Assembly: GCA_023213395.1 (NCBI GenBank)
Contig: CM041465.1
Location: forward strand, 166,291,741 to 166,355,740
DNA from: Cycas panzhihuaensis
Lineage: Eukaryota; Cycadophyta
Length of the DNA stretch: 64,000 bases
Direction of reading: 5' to 3'
The position numbers and the translations under genes are program-made. Below the pieces are notes generated by a model, which saw nothing but the letters and a program-made list of their open reading frames with translations, had not been told where the DNA came from and made no database searches. This document shows, piece by piece, positions 1 through 11,289 of the stretch. The number at the start of each line of letters is the position of its first letter. Position 1 is the stretch's first letter.

Positions 1-2817
1 TCCGGCGTCATTCCCCCAGAATTCGGAACACTCGCCCACTTGAAAGTGCTCTACATATTTAGAAGCCAAGTGTCGGGTACCATTCCCTCTTCATTGACAA
101 ACATCTCCACCTTGATTCAATTGGATCTGAGTTCAAATCACATCAGCGGTATCATTCCTCCTGAAATCGGTCGTCTTACAAATCTCAAAACCCTGTTCTT
201 GCACCACAACTACTTGGAAGGATCGATTCCCTCTTCCCTCTCCAACTGCACCTCTCTCCAAAATTTGGAATTGTCAGACAACGACTTAATTGGACGCATT
301 CCGTGGGAATTGGGTCACAAACTCACCAACCTGCAAGAAGTATATCTGGCCAAAAATCGGCTGAGTGGCAACATTCCAAACTCTTTTGCCAACTGTTCCC
401 AACTCACAATTCTTGAGCTGTCCAAAAATCAGCTGAGTGGGACGGTGCCAATAGAGCTGGGTAAGTTGGCTCTCCTTCGATGGCTTAACTTAAGGGTAAA
501 TCAACTTGTTAGTGGAAGCACTGCCGAATTGCCCATTCTTACACATCTCACCAATTGCTCCCTCTTAGAAACCCTGAGCTTGGGTAATAATCGACTGACT
601 GGAGTTTTGCCTCCTGCAATAGGCCAGTTTTCTACCAAATTCACCGAGCTATACTTAGAAAACAACTTTATAGGAGGAAGGATACCTCAGCAGATTGGCA
701 ATCTAACTAACTTGACATTACTGGATTTGGGAGGCAATCTCTTCAGCGGCAGCATTCCATCCGAATTCAAAAGACTCCAAAAGCTGGAAAGATTATATTT
801 GATGAACAACAAATTTAAAGGGAGCATTCCGAGCGAGATGGGTCAACTACAAAGCATAGGGCTCTTGGCACTCGAGAAAAACATGCTTTCTGGACCAATT
901 CCCCGTTCTCTTGGCCATCTCCAGCAGCTCAGAAGCCTTACTCTTTCAGAAAACCAATTATCAGGAAACATACCTGCAGCTCTTGGCAACTGTTGGCGTC
1001 TGGAACTGCTCGACCTGTCCTACAACAGACTCCATGGAAACATACCGCCAGAGGTTGCAGGTCTACAAAATCTGCTATTCTATTTCAATCTCTCAAGCAA
1101 TTCCCTCCAAGGCTCCCTGCCTCCAGAGATTGGTAAAATGGTAATGACTCAAGCCATAGACATCTCTGCCAATCGGTTGACTGGATTCATTCCAGCCACA
1201 CTTGGAAGCTGCGCAGCATTAGCGTATTTGAATCTATCTCATAATGCCTTGCAAGGTCCAATTCCACTTTCGCTTGGAAATATAAAAGGTCTCCAAGACA
1301 TGGATCTCTCTTCCAACAAGTTGTGGGGCACAATACGAAAGTCTATGGAGAAACTCCATATGCTTACACACTTGAATTTCTCATACAACAACCTCACAGG
1401 AGAAGTTCCAAAAGGAGGGAATTTTGAGAATTTTAGTAATACATCATTTATGGGAAATCCCAGACTCTGTGGATCATGGAAACACTTGCCTCCCTGTCCC
1501 CTTTCGAAACAAGCAGGGCATTCATCTCTGAAAAGAGTGATACTACCAATTGCGACTGTTGGTGTCTTCATTTTCTGCTGTTTACTTATGAGATTCTTTT
1601 GGAGCAGAAAGATTCTGCGTCTCCCGAAAACCTTTGCACTAAAACGCGAAATCCCTGTTATTTCATATCAACAACTTATCCATGCAACTGACGGATTTAG
1701 CGAGGCCAACCTGCTTGGAGTCGGCAGTTTTGGAGCAGTCTATAAAGGGATTTTAGGGGATGGCACAATGATTGCCGTCAAGGTTTTTACTTTGCAGGAT
1801 GAAGGGAGCAATCGAAGTTTCAAAAAGGAATGCAAGGTATTAAGGAGAATTCGTCACCGGAACCTTGTTAGAATCATAACCTCCTGTTCCAGCCTTAATT
1901 TTAGAGCTTTGGTCCTTCAATTCATGCCAAAGGGAAGCTTGGAAAAGAATCTGTATCCTGATGGCAGGAGCGAGAGTGAAGATGGGAATGCTTGTCCATT
2001 GAGCTTACTCGACCGATTAAACATATCCATAGACATAGCCCATGGCATGCAATACCTGCATCACGATTCTCATGTTCAAGTTCTGCATTGTGATCTGAAG
2101 CCAAGCAACGTGCTTTTAGATGACAACATGACAGCACACATTACCGATTTTGGCCTCGCTCGAATTACTTGTCCCGCCTCTGAGGATTCCTTCACTTCAA
2201 CACATGCACTCCGAGGAACCGTCGGCTACATCGCCCCAGGTTTGGTTTTTGTGGTTTAAATCATCAAAATGCAATTTCTCGCTTTACACCAGTGTATTTC
2301 ATTCGTATGAATTAGTAGAACAAAAATTATAGATGATGATTTGAATACAGAGTACGGATTGGAAGGAAGGGCTTCAACAAAGGGGGATGTTTACAGCTAT
2401 GGCATTCTGTTATTGGAGATGCTGACCAGAAGGCGGCCCACCAGTGAAATGTTTATAGGCGGACTGGACCTGCGGAAATGGGTGAGCATGGCATTTCCTG
2501 ATAGATTGCTGGATGTTGTTGACGGTAGCCTGGTGATAAATGTGAGTGAGGAAGGAATAGACGGGCATAACGTCTACAAATGTCTTGCGGACCTCATACT
2601 TGTGGGTTTGTTGTGCACAACACAATCACCTGAAGAAAGACCAAATATGAGAGATGTAGCGGGACTGTTGGAGAGTATCAGAGCAACATTTCTTGGAATA
2701 ACAAATACAGGGGCTTTCAACTTCCCGGCAGATATATGGTCCTTGTTAGATAGTAGGACTGTAATACAGAAGAACGATGGAGGAGCATCTGATAGCCAAA
2801 CTTGTTCCACGCAGTAG
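1..2817 (+). CDS. LRR receptor-like Ser/Thr kinase, non-RD type (5' partial)
   Basis: This is a plasma-membrane receptor kinase: an extracellular leucine-rich-repeat domain, one membrane span and a cytoplasmic Ser/Thr kinase. The coding sequence is 1-2239 joined to 2351-2817, about 901 residues. The frame is open at base 1, so the signal peptide and first repeats lie outside the window. About 19 plant-type LRRs (LxxLxLxxNxLxGxIP) span residues ~14-480, followed by a Cys pair (LCGSWKHLPPC). The membrane helix is near residues 514-535. In the kinase I see the glycine loop GVGSFGAVYKG (~573-583), VAVK-type Lys594, helix-C Glu610, HCDLKPSN with Asp698, DFG Asp716, and an APE motif split by the intron. 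HCD replaces HRD, so it is a non-RD kinase, a class rich in immune receptors such as Xa21, EFR and FLS2. The kinase looks most like Arabidopsis At2g24130 (recalled, not searched). No internal stop is present, so the gene looks intact as far as it is visible. Its ligand is unknown. Confidence 0.93.
2240..2350 (+). other. Intron of the LRR receptor kinase gene
   Basis: The first reading frame runs into GGTTTGGTTTTTGTGGTTTAA, giving a stop just after the GYIAP motif, and kinase similarity resumes at EYGLEGRAS. Splicing GT at 2240 to AG at 2350 rebuilds the Glu codon of the APE motif from G|AG and joins the two frames. The intron is 111 bp and AT-rich. A single intron in the kinase domain is usual in this receptor group. 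Confidence 0.9.
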
Positions 2818-4249
2818 TTCATGTGTAGTAAGCATCAAATCCATTTTTTCCTACTGCTGCTGCGTCAAATGAATGAACAAAACTGGCACAATTCTCAGAT
2901 GTAGACAGGCAACCTCTGTTGTTGTAATAATGTAAATTCTAACTCTGTTTTATGTGATCTCACCCAGTAAATATCATAAGAAACTATTATTCATTGTTTG
3001 AGGCATCCCGGCAACCCTTTTGGATCGGCATTTCTTCCATCGAAGTGCACTAAGTAGTTTATAAAATAAGGGTATGAAATTATAACTTTTAATAGACTCC
3101 ACAAAGTAGTTGTTCGTCAGTCGACCGGAGGAGCAGCCAGATAAGCAGACTGCAATTGACCGTGGGCGCAGGGAGCTACATACCTTGCAAAGATTTAGAA
3201 AGCACATATTTAGTTGGAGATGAATTCATCTATAAACATGCTGCAATAATGCTAAATTATAGACGTTGAGCTGAGCATAGGGCTGTTTGACATTCCAACG
3301 AGTCTTGTATACAACAAGAAGGTGAAGCAGTTGTATAAATTATAAGGGTTTCTAAGAACAATCTTAATGCTTTTGCTTGCTAGAAAATACCTTAAATATT
3401 ATCTTAAATAAATTATGATTGAAAATTTATGGTGCGATCACACTTCTAAGTGTGCGCCTTTTAAATCTCTATTGGGGTGAAATTTGGGATATTGTGCTCA
3501 TAAGAGAATTACTATATGCTCAATGAATCTCTAATATCCCAACACAAAGTCATATGAATTGAAATTTATTCAGGAGGACTTCCATTTTTTTCCAGTAATT
3601 ACATGAATAAGAGGCCCCCCTAAAAAACCACAAAATTATTTTCTTCCTAAAAATTATCATCACACACTATTGTCTCTATATCATCAACTAGAGATATTGC
3701 ACCACACCCTTTCACAATTAGGGATGTGGAGAGTGAAGGTCATCACAAAATGACGAACAAACCATAAAAACAAAAAGGACTTTTAAATGATAAGAAGATT
3801 GGTTCATTACTCTTTTTAGCCATATATTCTTTTTAATGAAAATAAAACAGAATTAAATTTGAAATAATTTTTTTTAATTATTCAAACCTCCAATAAAGTC
3901 TTCACAAAATTAATTTAAAATTTATTACTTCTTATTGTAATGCACATCTTCTTAGAATGTTATTTAATCACATCTTGAATAATGCTCCACCAATGGACTA
4001 GAACATGTTGGTTCTCTTAACCTAACTATATCATACTAAGTGGGATGGTTCTAATAACTAAATATGTTGCAATTATTGCACGTCATTCTAAAATTATATC
4101 TACATTAAATATTTTATCTTACAAAAAACCAACATTTATACTAGTTGCTTTTGTGCCTTTCTAAATATGCGAAATATAATCAAGAACAACATGGGCTTCT
4201 TTTGGTTTGACCATGATTCTTAAAATAACAATAGCCCTTTATTTCCCCT
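2818..4249. other. 3' flank of the receptor gene and AT-rich spacer
   Basis: The first few hundred bases after the stop codon should contain the 3' UTR; AATAA-like signals occur around 2920 and 3407, but no site can be fixed. From ~3400 the DNA is AT-rich and probably belongs to the decayed gypsy relic that follows. No convincing gene was seen. A C run at 3615-3620 could be a reverse-strand polypurine remnant, but no LTR start follows it clearly. Confidence 0.4.
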
Positions 4250-5432
4250 CCCTTGTAGCAACGGTTTATATAGGATATATACCAATTCTTGATGATCCAC
4301 ATAAAGATTTAAAAGTGTTCACTAACAAGTAATACCTAAATTTTTAGAGGGCATAGATTATATCCAATCCTATTTTTGTTGTCATTACATAATTATATGC
4401 AATTATAGTTAACTTCTTATTGGCAATGTATTTTAGATAATTTATCTTTTTATTTACATACTAGGTTGCAATGTATCCAATCACATATAAGGATGCATCA
4501 ACACAGACTTGTTTCTTTTTTTTTTCTTACCAACCAAAAACTTTCAAGATTGTCATTTGGGTATTTTTAAGTTCTAATATATCGAATACCATTTGTTTGC
4601 CTGCCCCCCATGTCAAAGCATACCTTGACTTGAGAGTTTCTCTAATAGTAGTCAAGTTCAAGCATTGCCTTTAATGAATTTTCTATAATAATTTATCATT
4701 TCTAAGAACTCTTAACTTGTTTTAGAGTAGTTGAAATTATGAACACTATAACCATTTCCACTTGTGCCATACTTGTTAATAACCCTTGTTTTTTGAAAAT
4801 GTGGCCTAATGACCTTCCAAATGGTACCATACATTTATATGTTGGAGGGCTAGGATATAATTTATTTATTTTTCACAATCTTCTAGAATGTCTCTTAGGT
4901 TTCTCGAATGATTATCGATTAACCTATGCAAGGTATAATCATTAAGAAAACCTTCCCCCTTTGTACCAATCGCCTCTTTAAATATGTTTAGCATGACTCT
5001 ATGGAATGTTGTTCAGACATTTATCAATCCAAATGTTATTTATCAATGAGCATATGTTCCTCATGCTATCAAATGTGTGTATTTTTATTAATCTTTCGAG
5101 GACATTTTGATCTTATTATAACCATTAAAGACACTTGTAAAAACACCCACTTTAGAATCAACAACTCTCAAATTAGTAAATGATATTTAAAATAGACCTT
5201 TCTTATCAATTTCGTTAATGGTCAATAATTAAAACAAATACATATTTTTCCAGTTTTCCTTTTCACTACCATCACTAGTCTCATCCATTAGTATTACTGA
5301 CCTCAGAAATATAACATAATGCCAACATCTTATGTAACTCCATCTTTAATTAATCTTTAACCATAAGATTCATCTAGGGAAGCTTTTGTCATACTAATTT
5401 TGTACCTTCCCCTAATTTTATCTTATATACTC
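4250..5432 (-). pseudogene. Ty3/gypsy reverse transcriptase and RNase H relic
   Basis: Read on the minus strand, short patches keep the order and sequence of a Ty3/gypsy pol. A YKIKLGEGTK patch at 5366-5430 is the RT N-terminus. FNGYNKIKMSSKD at 5075-5129 matches the usual FSGYNQIKM block, and GTYAH and FGLIN follow. A GHIFKKQGLL patch matches the GHIVSKEG segment. VCVDASLYVIGYI at 4466-4510 is the RNase H start, and YALKKFRYYLLVN lies at 4293-4356. Stops and frame changes occur throughout and the YxDD site is not recognisable. No LTR could be assigned. The relic lies tail-to-tail with the receptor kinase gene. Confidence 0.7.
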
Positions 5433-5826
5433 CAAACTTTGGTAGAATTCCCTTACTTTATAAGATTCCACAATTATATTTGTTTCATATGAATAATATT
5501 GAATCCCTTTTGATAATGGTTGTATACTAATAACAACTCATGTTTATATTTTGGGGTTAGATTTATGTCCAAATATTGACGTTATAAATATTGCGTTTTT
5601 AATAAATACCTATCTTATCTTCTTTTATCTTATGAGTTGGAATTTCATTATTTACGCTTTCATCATATGATATGCTTATGGATTTAAATGCAAACTTCCT
5701 AGTCTTTCAAGGTTCCTCACCATCAACTAAAGCACCCTCATCCTATACTTCATCATGAGGCTCAATCTAAGTCCCATCTTTAGACCAAGATTTGTTAGAT
5801 TATAAGCTAAAATAAGTATTTGATTT
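5433..5826. other. AT-rich spacer, probably upstream part of the gypsy relic
   Basis: No frame or motif is convincing here. The sequence ends in GATTT at 5822-5826, which differs by one base from AATTT directly after the 3' LTR at 13422-13426. It is therefore the likely target-site duplication of the copia insertion. Confidence 0.4.
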
Positions 5827-5904
5827 TGTTAAATCTTATGTTTACACGTTAAGTCTATGTACTTTATTATTCACGTATTATTTGTACTTTTATCCTTTTG
5901 TGAC

Positions 5905-5922
5905 TTATCACTTAAGTGATAA
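5905..5922. repeat. 18-bp palindrome in the E1 LTR
   Basis: TTATCACTTAAGTGATAA is its own reverse complement. It is unchanged in the 3' LTR at 12970-12987, although surrounding LTR bases have diverged. It lies ~200 bp upstream of the TATA-like motif, so a regulatory site is possible but unproven. Confidence 0.6.
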
Positions 5923-6101
5923 AGTACACACTCATATTCTTTCCTAGTGACACAACATTGTCACTAAAGGGTCAAATGGACCTCCATGCACTTTTGCTCA
6001 CTTGAGAGCCCTAAAAGGACACATGTCCTATATCCAAGGCATGTACATTGGATATTTGACACTTGTCAAACATCCAATACCTTAGGTCTCTCCCTTCACT
6101 C

Positions 6102-6109
6102 TATATATT
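6102..6109 (+). promoter_or_regulatory. Probable TATA box of the E1 LTR promoter
   Basis: TATATATT in the context CACTCTATATATTGAGACC lies in the second half of the LTR, where the U3/R boundary is expected. The 3' LTR keeps the same motif. Confidence 0.55.
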
Positions 6110-6374
6110 GAGACCTCTCCTCATTGTTCTGACATAGAGTTGGAGCTTCATTGTTATGCTGCTAGTTTGCTAATCAAACTACTATTCATTTGGAGGTTAG
6201 ACCAATTTCAACTCCTCATCTTTGGTATCATTTTGCTCTTTCTCTTTATATTTGATCTTGCTCTTGTTTGATCTCATAGCTTCATTCTTAGTCTAGTTTA
6301 TTTGCTTTCTAGAACTAGAGTGAACATAGCTTCTAGATCTTGGGATTATAAGGCCATTTGACCATTTTCACATT

Positions 6375-6391
6375 TGGTATCAGAGTTAGAG
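6375..6391 (+). other. Primer-binding site of E1 (initiator Met tRNA type)
   Basis: TGGTATCAGAGTTAGAG begins two bases after the LTR end. TGGTATCAGAG is the standard start of the plant initiator-Met tRNA primer site used by most copia elements. Confidence 0.85.
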
Positions 6392-8689
6392 GAGACTAGT
6401 TCCCTCTGTTCTGATTTTTTTTCATTGCTCATTGGAGATTTAAAGTGGGATTTTACACTCCCTTGGTGATGACCTTCACTCTTTGAAGGCTATCCAAGGA
6501 TTATTAAAGCTTATCTATACAGATCAAGGCTGTTTTGAAGGCTGAAAGTGGTTGCACTATGATTTGAGATAATTTTCAAAGGTTTCAAGCTAGTTTTACT
6601 CACGTTTTATGTGTTTTTCCACTAAAAATTGAATATTTCTGTTGGTTCTTCTCACGAATCAAGGTGCAGGGGTATTCAAAAGGATTTAAAAGCTCACTAA
6701 CTGAGATTATTGTGAGCTACTAACTTTCTATTGGCTGTGAAGTATTTCTGGGCTGATTTCAGCCCTTAAACCCCACAGGAAAAGTTCAATCTGCTCGTGT
6801 GTGCTTGTTGGAGCCTCCCACTCATCAAGAAAAACTTGCACACACCTTTAGTGGACCCCACAAATATTTTACAAGTATTGGAAGAGAGTTACAACTGTTG
6901 TTTTGACTGTGGTGACTCCCTTTACATGTGCACCCTGTTTCAACTTTGATTTATTTGTACTCACTCCACGCTTATCATAACAAGCTGAAAATTGAGGTGA
7001 ACCTTTATCCTAGTTGGGCGCCCCTACCTCTAAAATCTTGTCTTAATATGATATATACAAAGGGAGATACAAGCATTTGAATCTCCATAGCCGTTGCTCT
7101 GTCCCGACATTGTGTGACATGTTCCTTCAAATCTTTTTTAAATTTTCTTTTAATTCTTTCTTAAGTTTTGACTTTAGGTTATGTTATGTGGAATATTCTG
7201 AGCATCTTCCACTTTACATAAACCTTTTTCTCTAAATTCACTTTTAAATTAAGTTTAAAACATTTAAAAAAACACTTATTCTTAGTAAAAATCATTATTT
7301 TTTCTTAAGTTATTTTTTTTTAAGTGACTTCATCACTCAAATACTGTGATTTAGAGATTGTTTTTCAACCTTTCCAAGTGATCTGCACTTAGAAATTAAT
7401 ATTTTCCCTTTGATTTAAGCCTACACTTTGTCATTTTTTATTTTTTGGCTTAACATTTTCCAAGGAAAAATCAACATTTTTTCACCTTTTGAGAATTAAA
7501 TCCTTTGTCATAACTAGTGCTTTCATTAAATCACTTTAGCTCAGCCAGTCTCCTATCTTTGAAGATTAAAATTGCTAGCTTAAGTCCTCATTCAAGGTTC
7601 CCTGCATGGTGATCTTATCATTCAAAGTTACAAAAAATGTGAAAATTCAACATCTACTTCCTTGGCATTTTTGCCTCATTTAACACCTGATTCATGTTGC
7701 ATAAGTGTTAAAAGGCCTTAATAAAGTGATTTTAAAGTGTTAACATCTTGACAAAGTGATTTTTATCACTATCTTAATACTTTTTTTAAGACACCTTGTA
7801 TGGTGACTTATTGCCCTTGGTAAAAAAGGAGGGGCTCAAAACATCTTTTTTTTTAATAAAATCACTTTATTTTGTTAATTGTTGGGACTATTTCAAAGTC
7901 TCAACATGTAGTGCTTGGTGTCTTCAACTTGCAAGTGACTCTTCCCTCTACTCTTCAAGCATTAAAAGGTGCCCACTTGCATTTGTTACACAAAGACTTT
8001 ATGCTTTGAAGCACTTAACATCTTCATTAAAATGCTAAAATTGTTCATTGTACTTAAGCACTTTACTTTACTTAGATTGGATAGCACTCTTTCTCACATT
8101 AAAGTGCTCTTGTAAAACACTCAAGTGATCATTGTGATGTACCTAATTGCTTCATCTTGAAGCTCTTTTATCATTGTAAAAGCAAAACATTTATATCATC
8201 CAAGTAAAGCTTACTGTAAAAGTCCACTTAAATCTTCTCAAAGTGAACTTTAAAATCAAGTTTGAGAGGTATGAAGAAGATTCAAACATTACCTCTAAAA
8301 TAACCTTAAGCTTGGTGCATTCCTTAGGGGACCAACCGATTGTATAGTCAGTGCATAACAATTAAGGTTTCTTGAGGGAAATGAGGTTCGAAAAGGGTGT
8401 TATTAGAGCTATGAATGCCAAGGAAAGTATGATACATCCATGCAAATCAATCCTACCTGCCTTGTCCTAGATTTAACTTGGCCAACTGTTGGATCTCTTC
8501 TATAGATCAAGGTTGGATAAACTCCTTAGCCTAGTCCTCCACCCATCATCATTCCATTTAATTGTTGGATCTTCTAGTAAGATCAGAACTATTGGTTTCG
8601 TTAAAAGGTGGAACTTAGGTGACGAAAGCTGAGTCTCCAAGTTATCTGCTAGCCTCAAGCTTTATAACTTCAACATGGCTGTAATTAAT
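6392..8689 (+). other. Long untranslated leader of E1
   Basis: About 2.3 kb separate the PBS from the first recognisable gag residues. No frame here resembles gag or any known protein. The stretch is AT-rich with recurring AAAGTG/CACTTT words between ~7640 and 8200. It may be a genuinely long leader or contain an unrecognised insertion. Confidence 0.4.
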
Positions 8690-9470
8690 ATGCTCAATGC
8701 TTATACCATCATATTAATAGGACAAGACAACTATTAAGAATGGAAAAGAATCACTCAAAATCTCTTGATAATGAATGAGTTTTGGGGGTATGTTTCTAGA
8801 AGGATACCTTGACCTGTACCTATTAAAAATGATGGTAAAATTGTTTATTTTAATGATGCTCTTGTTGTTGCTTGGGATGCCAAAGATAAAATTACTTTAA
8901 CATTTCTATATATGATTATTAATGTTCATATAGATCATAATATTGTATGTGTAAAGACTTCCAAGGAAGCATGGGATATTTTGTCCTCCTTATATGAAAG
9001 GCGAGATAAAGCTCACATATTAATGGTAGAAGCTAAACTATATTCTATAAAATTTGTCAAGCCTATGTCAGCTTTTCTTAACTCTATCAAAGAGGTATGT
9101 AATGAATTGAATACATTAACTAGTCTTGCTTCTATAGATGAGCTTATAATAACAATTATTAGAGCTCTGCCTAAGGATTACAATGGCTTTATTTCTTCCA
9201 CTACTCGAGATGGTTCACTCAAATAAATATCCTTCAATGAATTTGAGAGCTTGTTGCTTCAAGAGGAGCAAATGTACATCAAATATGATGATGATGAACC
9301 ATCTCCATTAGGTGCATTCACAGCAAAATCAAAGACCAAGTAGAATCACAAAGCTATACTTTTAAAGTAGTTTGGGAACATGAACATTAGTTCCTTAAAG
9401 ACCGATGTTGTTTATCATTATTGTGGTAAAGTTGGTCATATAGCACCTGATTACCAGAAGAAACAAGAAA
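8690..9470 (+). pseudogene. E1 gag relic (UBN2-type capsid, zinc knuckle)
   Basis: The gag protein would package element RNA in cytoplasmic particles. Patches with the copia gag pattern include NEFWGYVSRRIP near 8770, TSKEAWDILSSLYE near 8955 and LPKDYNGF near 9170; the longest clean stretch is 8912-9226. The nucleocapsid knuckle at 9413-9454 reads Y-HY-C-GKVG-H-IAPD-Y, a CX2CX4HX4C motif whose first and last Cys are both Tyr (TGY to TAY changes). Stops interrupt the frame before and after, so no functional gag remains. Confidence 0.8.
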
Positions 9471-9712
9471 ATCTTCAGCATGCACAATAGTAGCAGTAGC
9501 ATCCACATCAGCAAAATTAGAAACAACAGTAGCCATGATAGCAATTCCAGTAGTTGTTGTTCTAGCAACAGTAGCAGTAACCCCCTCAACCAAATTGAGG
9601 CACCTATCGAGGAGGTCAAAGAGGAAGGAGGGGTTTTAGAGGTGGCAATCAATGCCACTTCAATTAGTTTATAGATGAGAATAAATTATTTTGTACTTAT
9701 CATTCATCTAAG

Positions 9713-9958
9713 GTGGATCAAACTTGGATCATTGATTCTAGAGCCACTCAACACATGACTAGGAGTGAAGAATTCCTTAGCAATATCAAGGAAGGAGAAG
9801 GTCAATCAGTGACCTTCGACAATAATGAATATGTTCATATTTCAAGTGTAGACATAATCACTCCATTCTATTTTCCTTCTGGTTCTTCCTCTACGTTTCC
9901 TAATAGTAATGCCTATTTCATACCTTTCATGGAGAAGAGCTTATTATCTGTTAGCTAA
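9713..9958 (+). pseudogene. E1 aspartic protease relic
   Basis: The retropepsin cuts the element polyprotein. WIIDSRATQHMT keeps the catalytic Asp, but the conserved Gly of D-S/T-G-A is replaced by Arg. A downstream patch, FIPFMEKSLLSVS, matches the usual 'xxNLLSVS' end of this domain. The frame stops at 9956-9958. Confidence 0.8.
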
Positions 9959-10126
9959 TTGGACCAGCAACAGATGAGCATTTTATTCAAAAATAGGAAA
10001 TGTGTAATAAGTGATAAAAATGACTAGGTAATAGCTATTAGATATGAGGATCATGGCCTCTATAAATTAGATGTTAATAATATCATACTTGATTCTACTT
10101 ACTCAAGTTCTATTGTCACTAAACCT

Positions 10127-11085
10127 TTGTCCAAGATGCAACTTAGGCATCAATATCTAGGCCATTTAAGCTTATATAATCTTAAGAAGATGATGAATAA
10201 AAGTATGGTACATGGGCTTCCAAAGCTATACAGTACAAAATATCTTTGTGAAGCATGCACAATAGGGACACAACATCGCTTGCCTTTCTCTAAAGGTAGA
10301 GCTTGGCGTGCATCATATCCTTTGCAGTTAGTACACTCAGATTTGTATGGAACTATGTCCACTGCATCCTTTGGAGGAGCTTTGTACTACATCTCCTTTA
10401 TTGATGATTTCTCCCATAAAGTTTAGGTTTACTTTATCAAGCATAAGTCTGAAGCATTTCAAAAGTCTAAGGAATTCAAGCTTGAAGTGGAAAATGAGTC
10501 TGGCCAAACTATTAAAACATTAAGGACAAACAATGGAGGCAAATTTACTTCAAACGAATTCACCCAATTCTGCAAGGACAATAGCATTCAGAGACAACTT
10601 ACTATTCTTCGCACTCCTCAACAAAATATAGCCTCTAAAAGAATGAATAGAACTTTGGCTAACAAGGCTAAAGCAATGATGCATGCCAAGGGACTTACAC
10701 GAGCTTACTGGGTAGAAGCATTCCACATAGATGCCTATGTGGCAAATCAAAGTCTAATAACAGTAGTCACCGACATCACACCAGAGGAGGCATGGTCTGG
10801 TAAAAAGCCAACTATCCGCCATTTGAGGACTTTTTGGTGCACCGATTATATACGCATCCTCGATCAACAAAGAACAAAATTAAACAAGCATAGTCTAAAG
10901 TGCATCTTTATAGGTTATGTCATTCATACAAAGCCTATAAGTTGTACGATCCCATTGGAAAGAAAATGTATCTCTTAAGAGATGTAATCTTTACTGAAGA
11001 AGACGATATGGAGTTGGATACAGCATCCATCCAACTCCCCATTGACAAAGACAAACAGATTGTTGAGGCTTTTCTTCCCTCTTAA
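10127..11085 (+). pseudogene. E1 integrase relic
   Basis: The N-terminal GAG-pre-integrase part is visible as QYLGHLSLYNL with a zinc-binding CEACTIG. The catalytic core follows: VHSDLYG keeps the first Asp, LRTNNGGKF has Asn for the second catalytic Asp, and IASKRMNRT has Lys for the Glu of 'AERxNRT'. Two of three catalytic acids are therefore lost. A TAG after FSHKV and further frame changes break the gene. The C-terminal LLRDVIFTEED patch at ~10970-11010 completes the domain. Confidence 0.85.
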
Positions 11086-11289
11086 TCTCCAACTCCATGT
11101 ACATCATCTACACCTGCTGGACCATCCACATCATCATCTCCACTTGATCCTAACACATCTTCTGTTGATCAACCACTTAGACCAGAAGACCTTGAGGTTC
11201 AAGTCACATCAATTAAAAAGTTACCTAAATGGTATACTCAAATAGTGTAGGATGGCCAGGTTATTAAAGGAAAACGTCCATCAAGACAG

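Larger units (their letters stand above)
5827..6372 (+). repeat. 5' LTR of element E1
   Basis: The 546-bp LTR matches 12876-13421 along its length. It begins TGTTAAATC and ends TTTTCACA. It contains an 18-bp perfect palindrome at 5905-5922 centred on CTTAAG, and a TATA-like CTATATATT. Confidence 0.92.
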
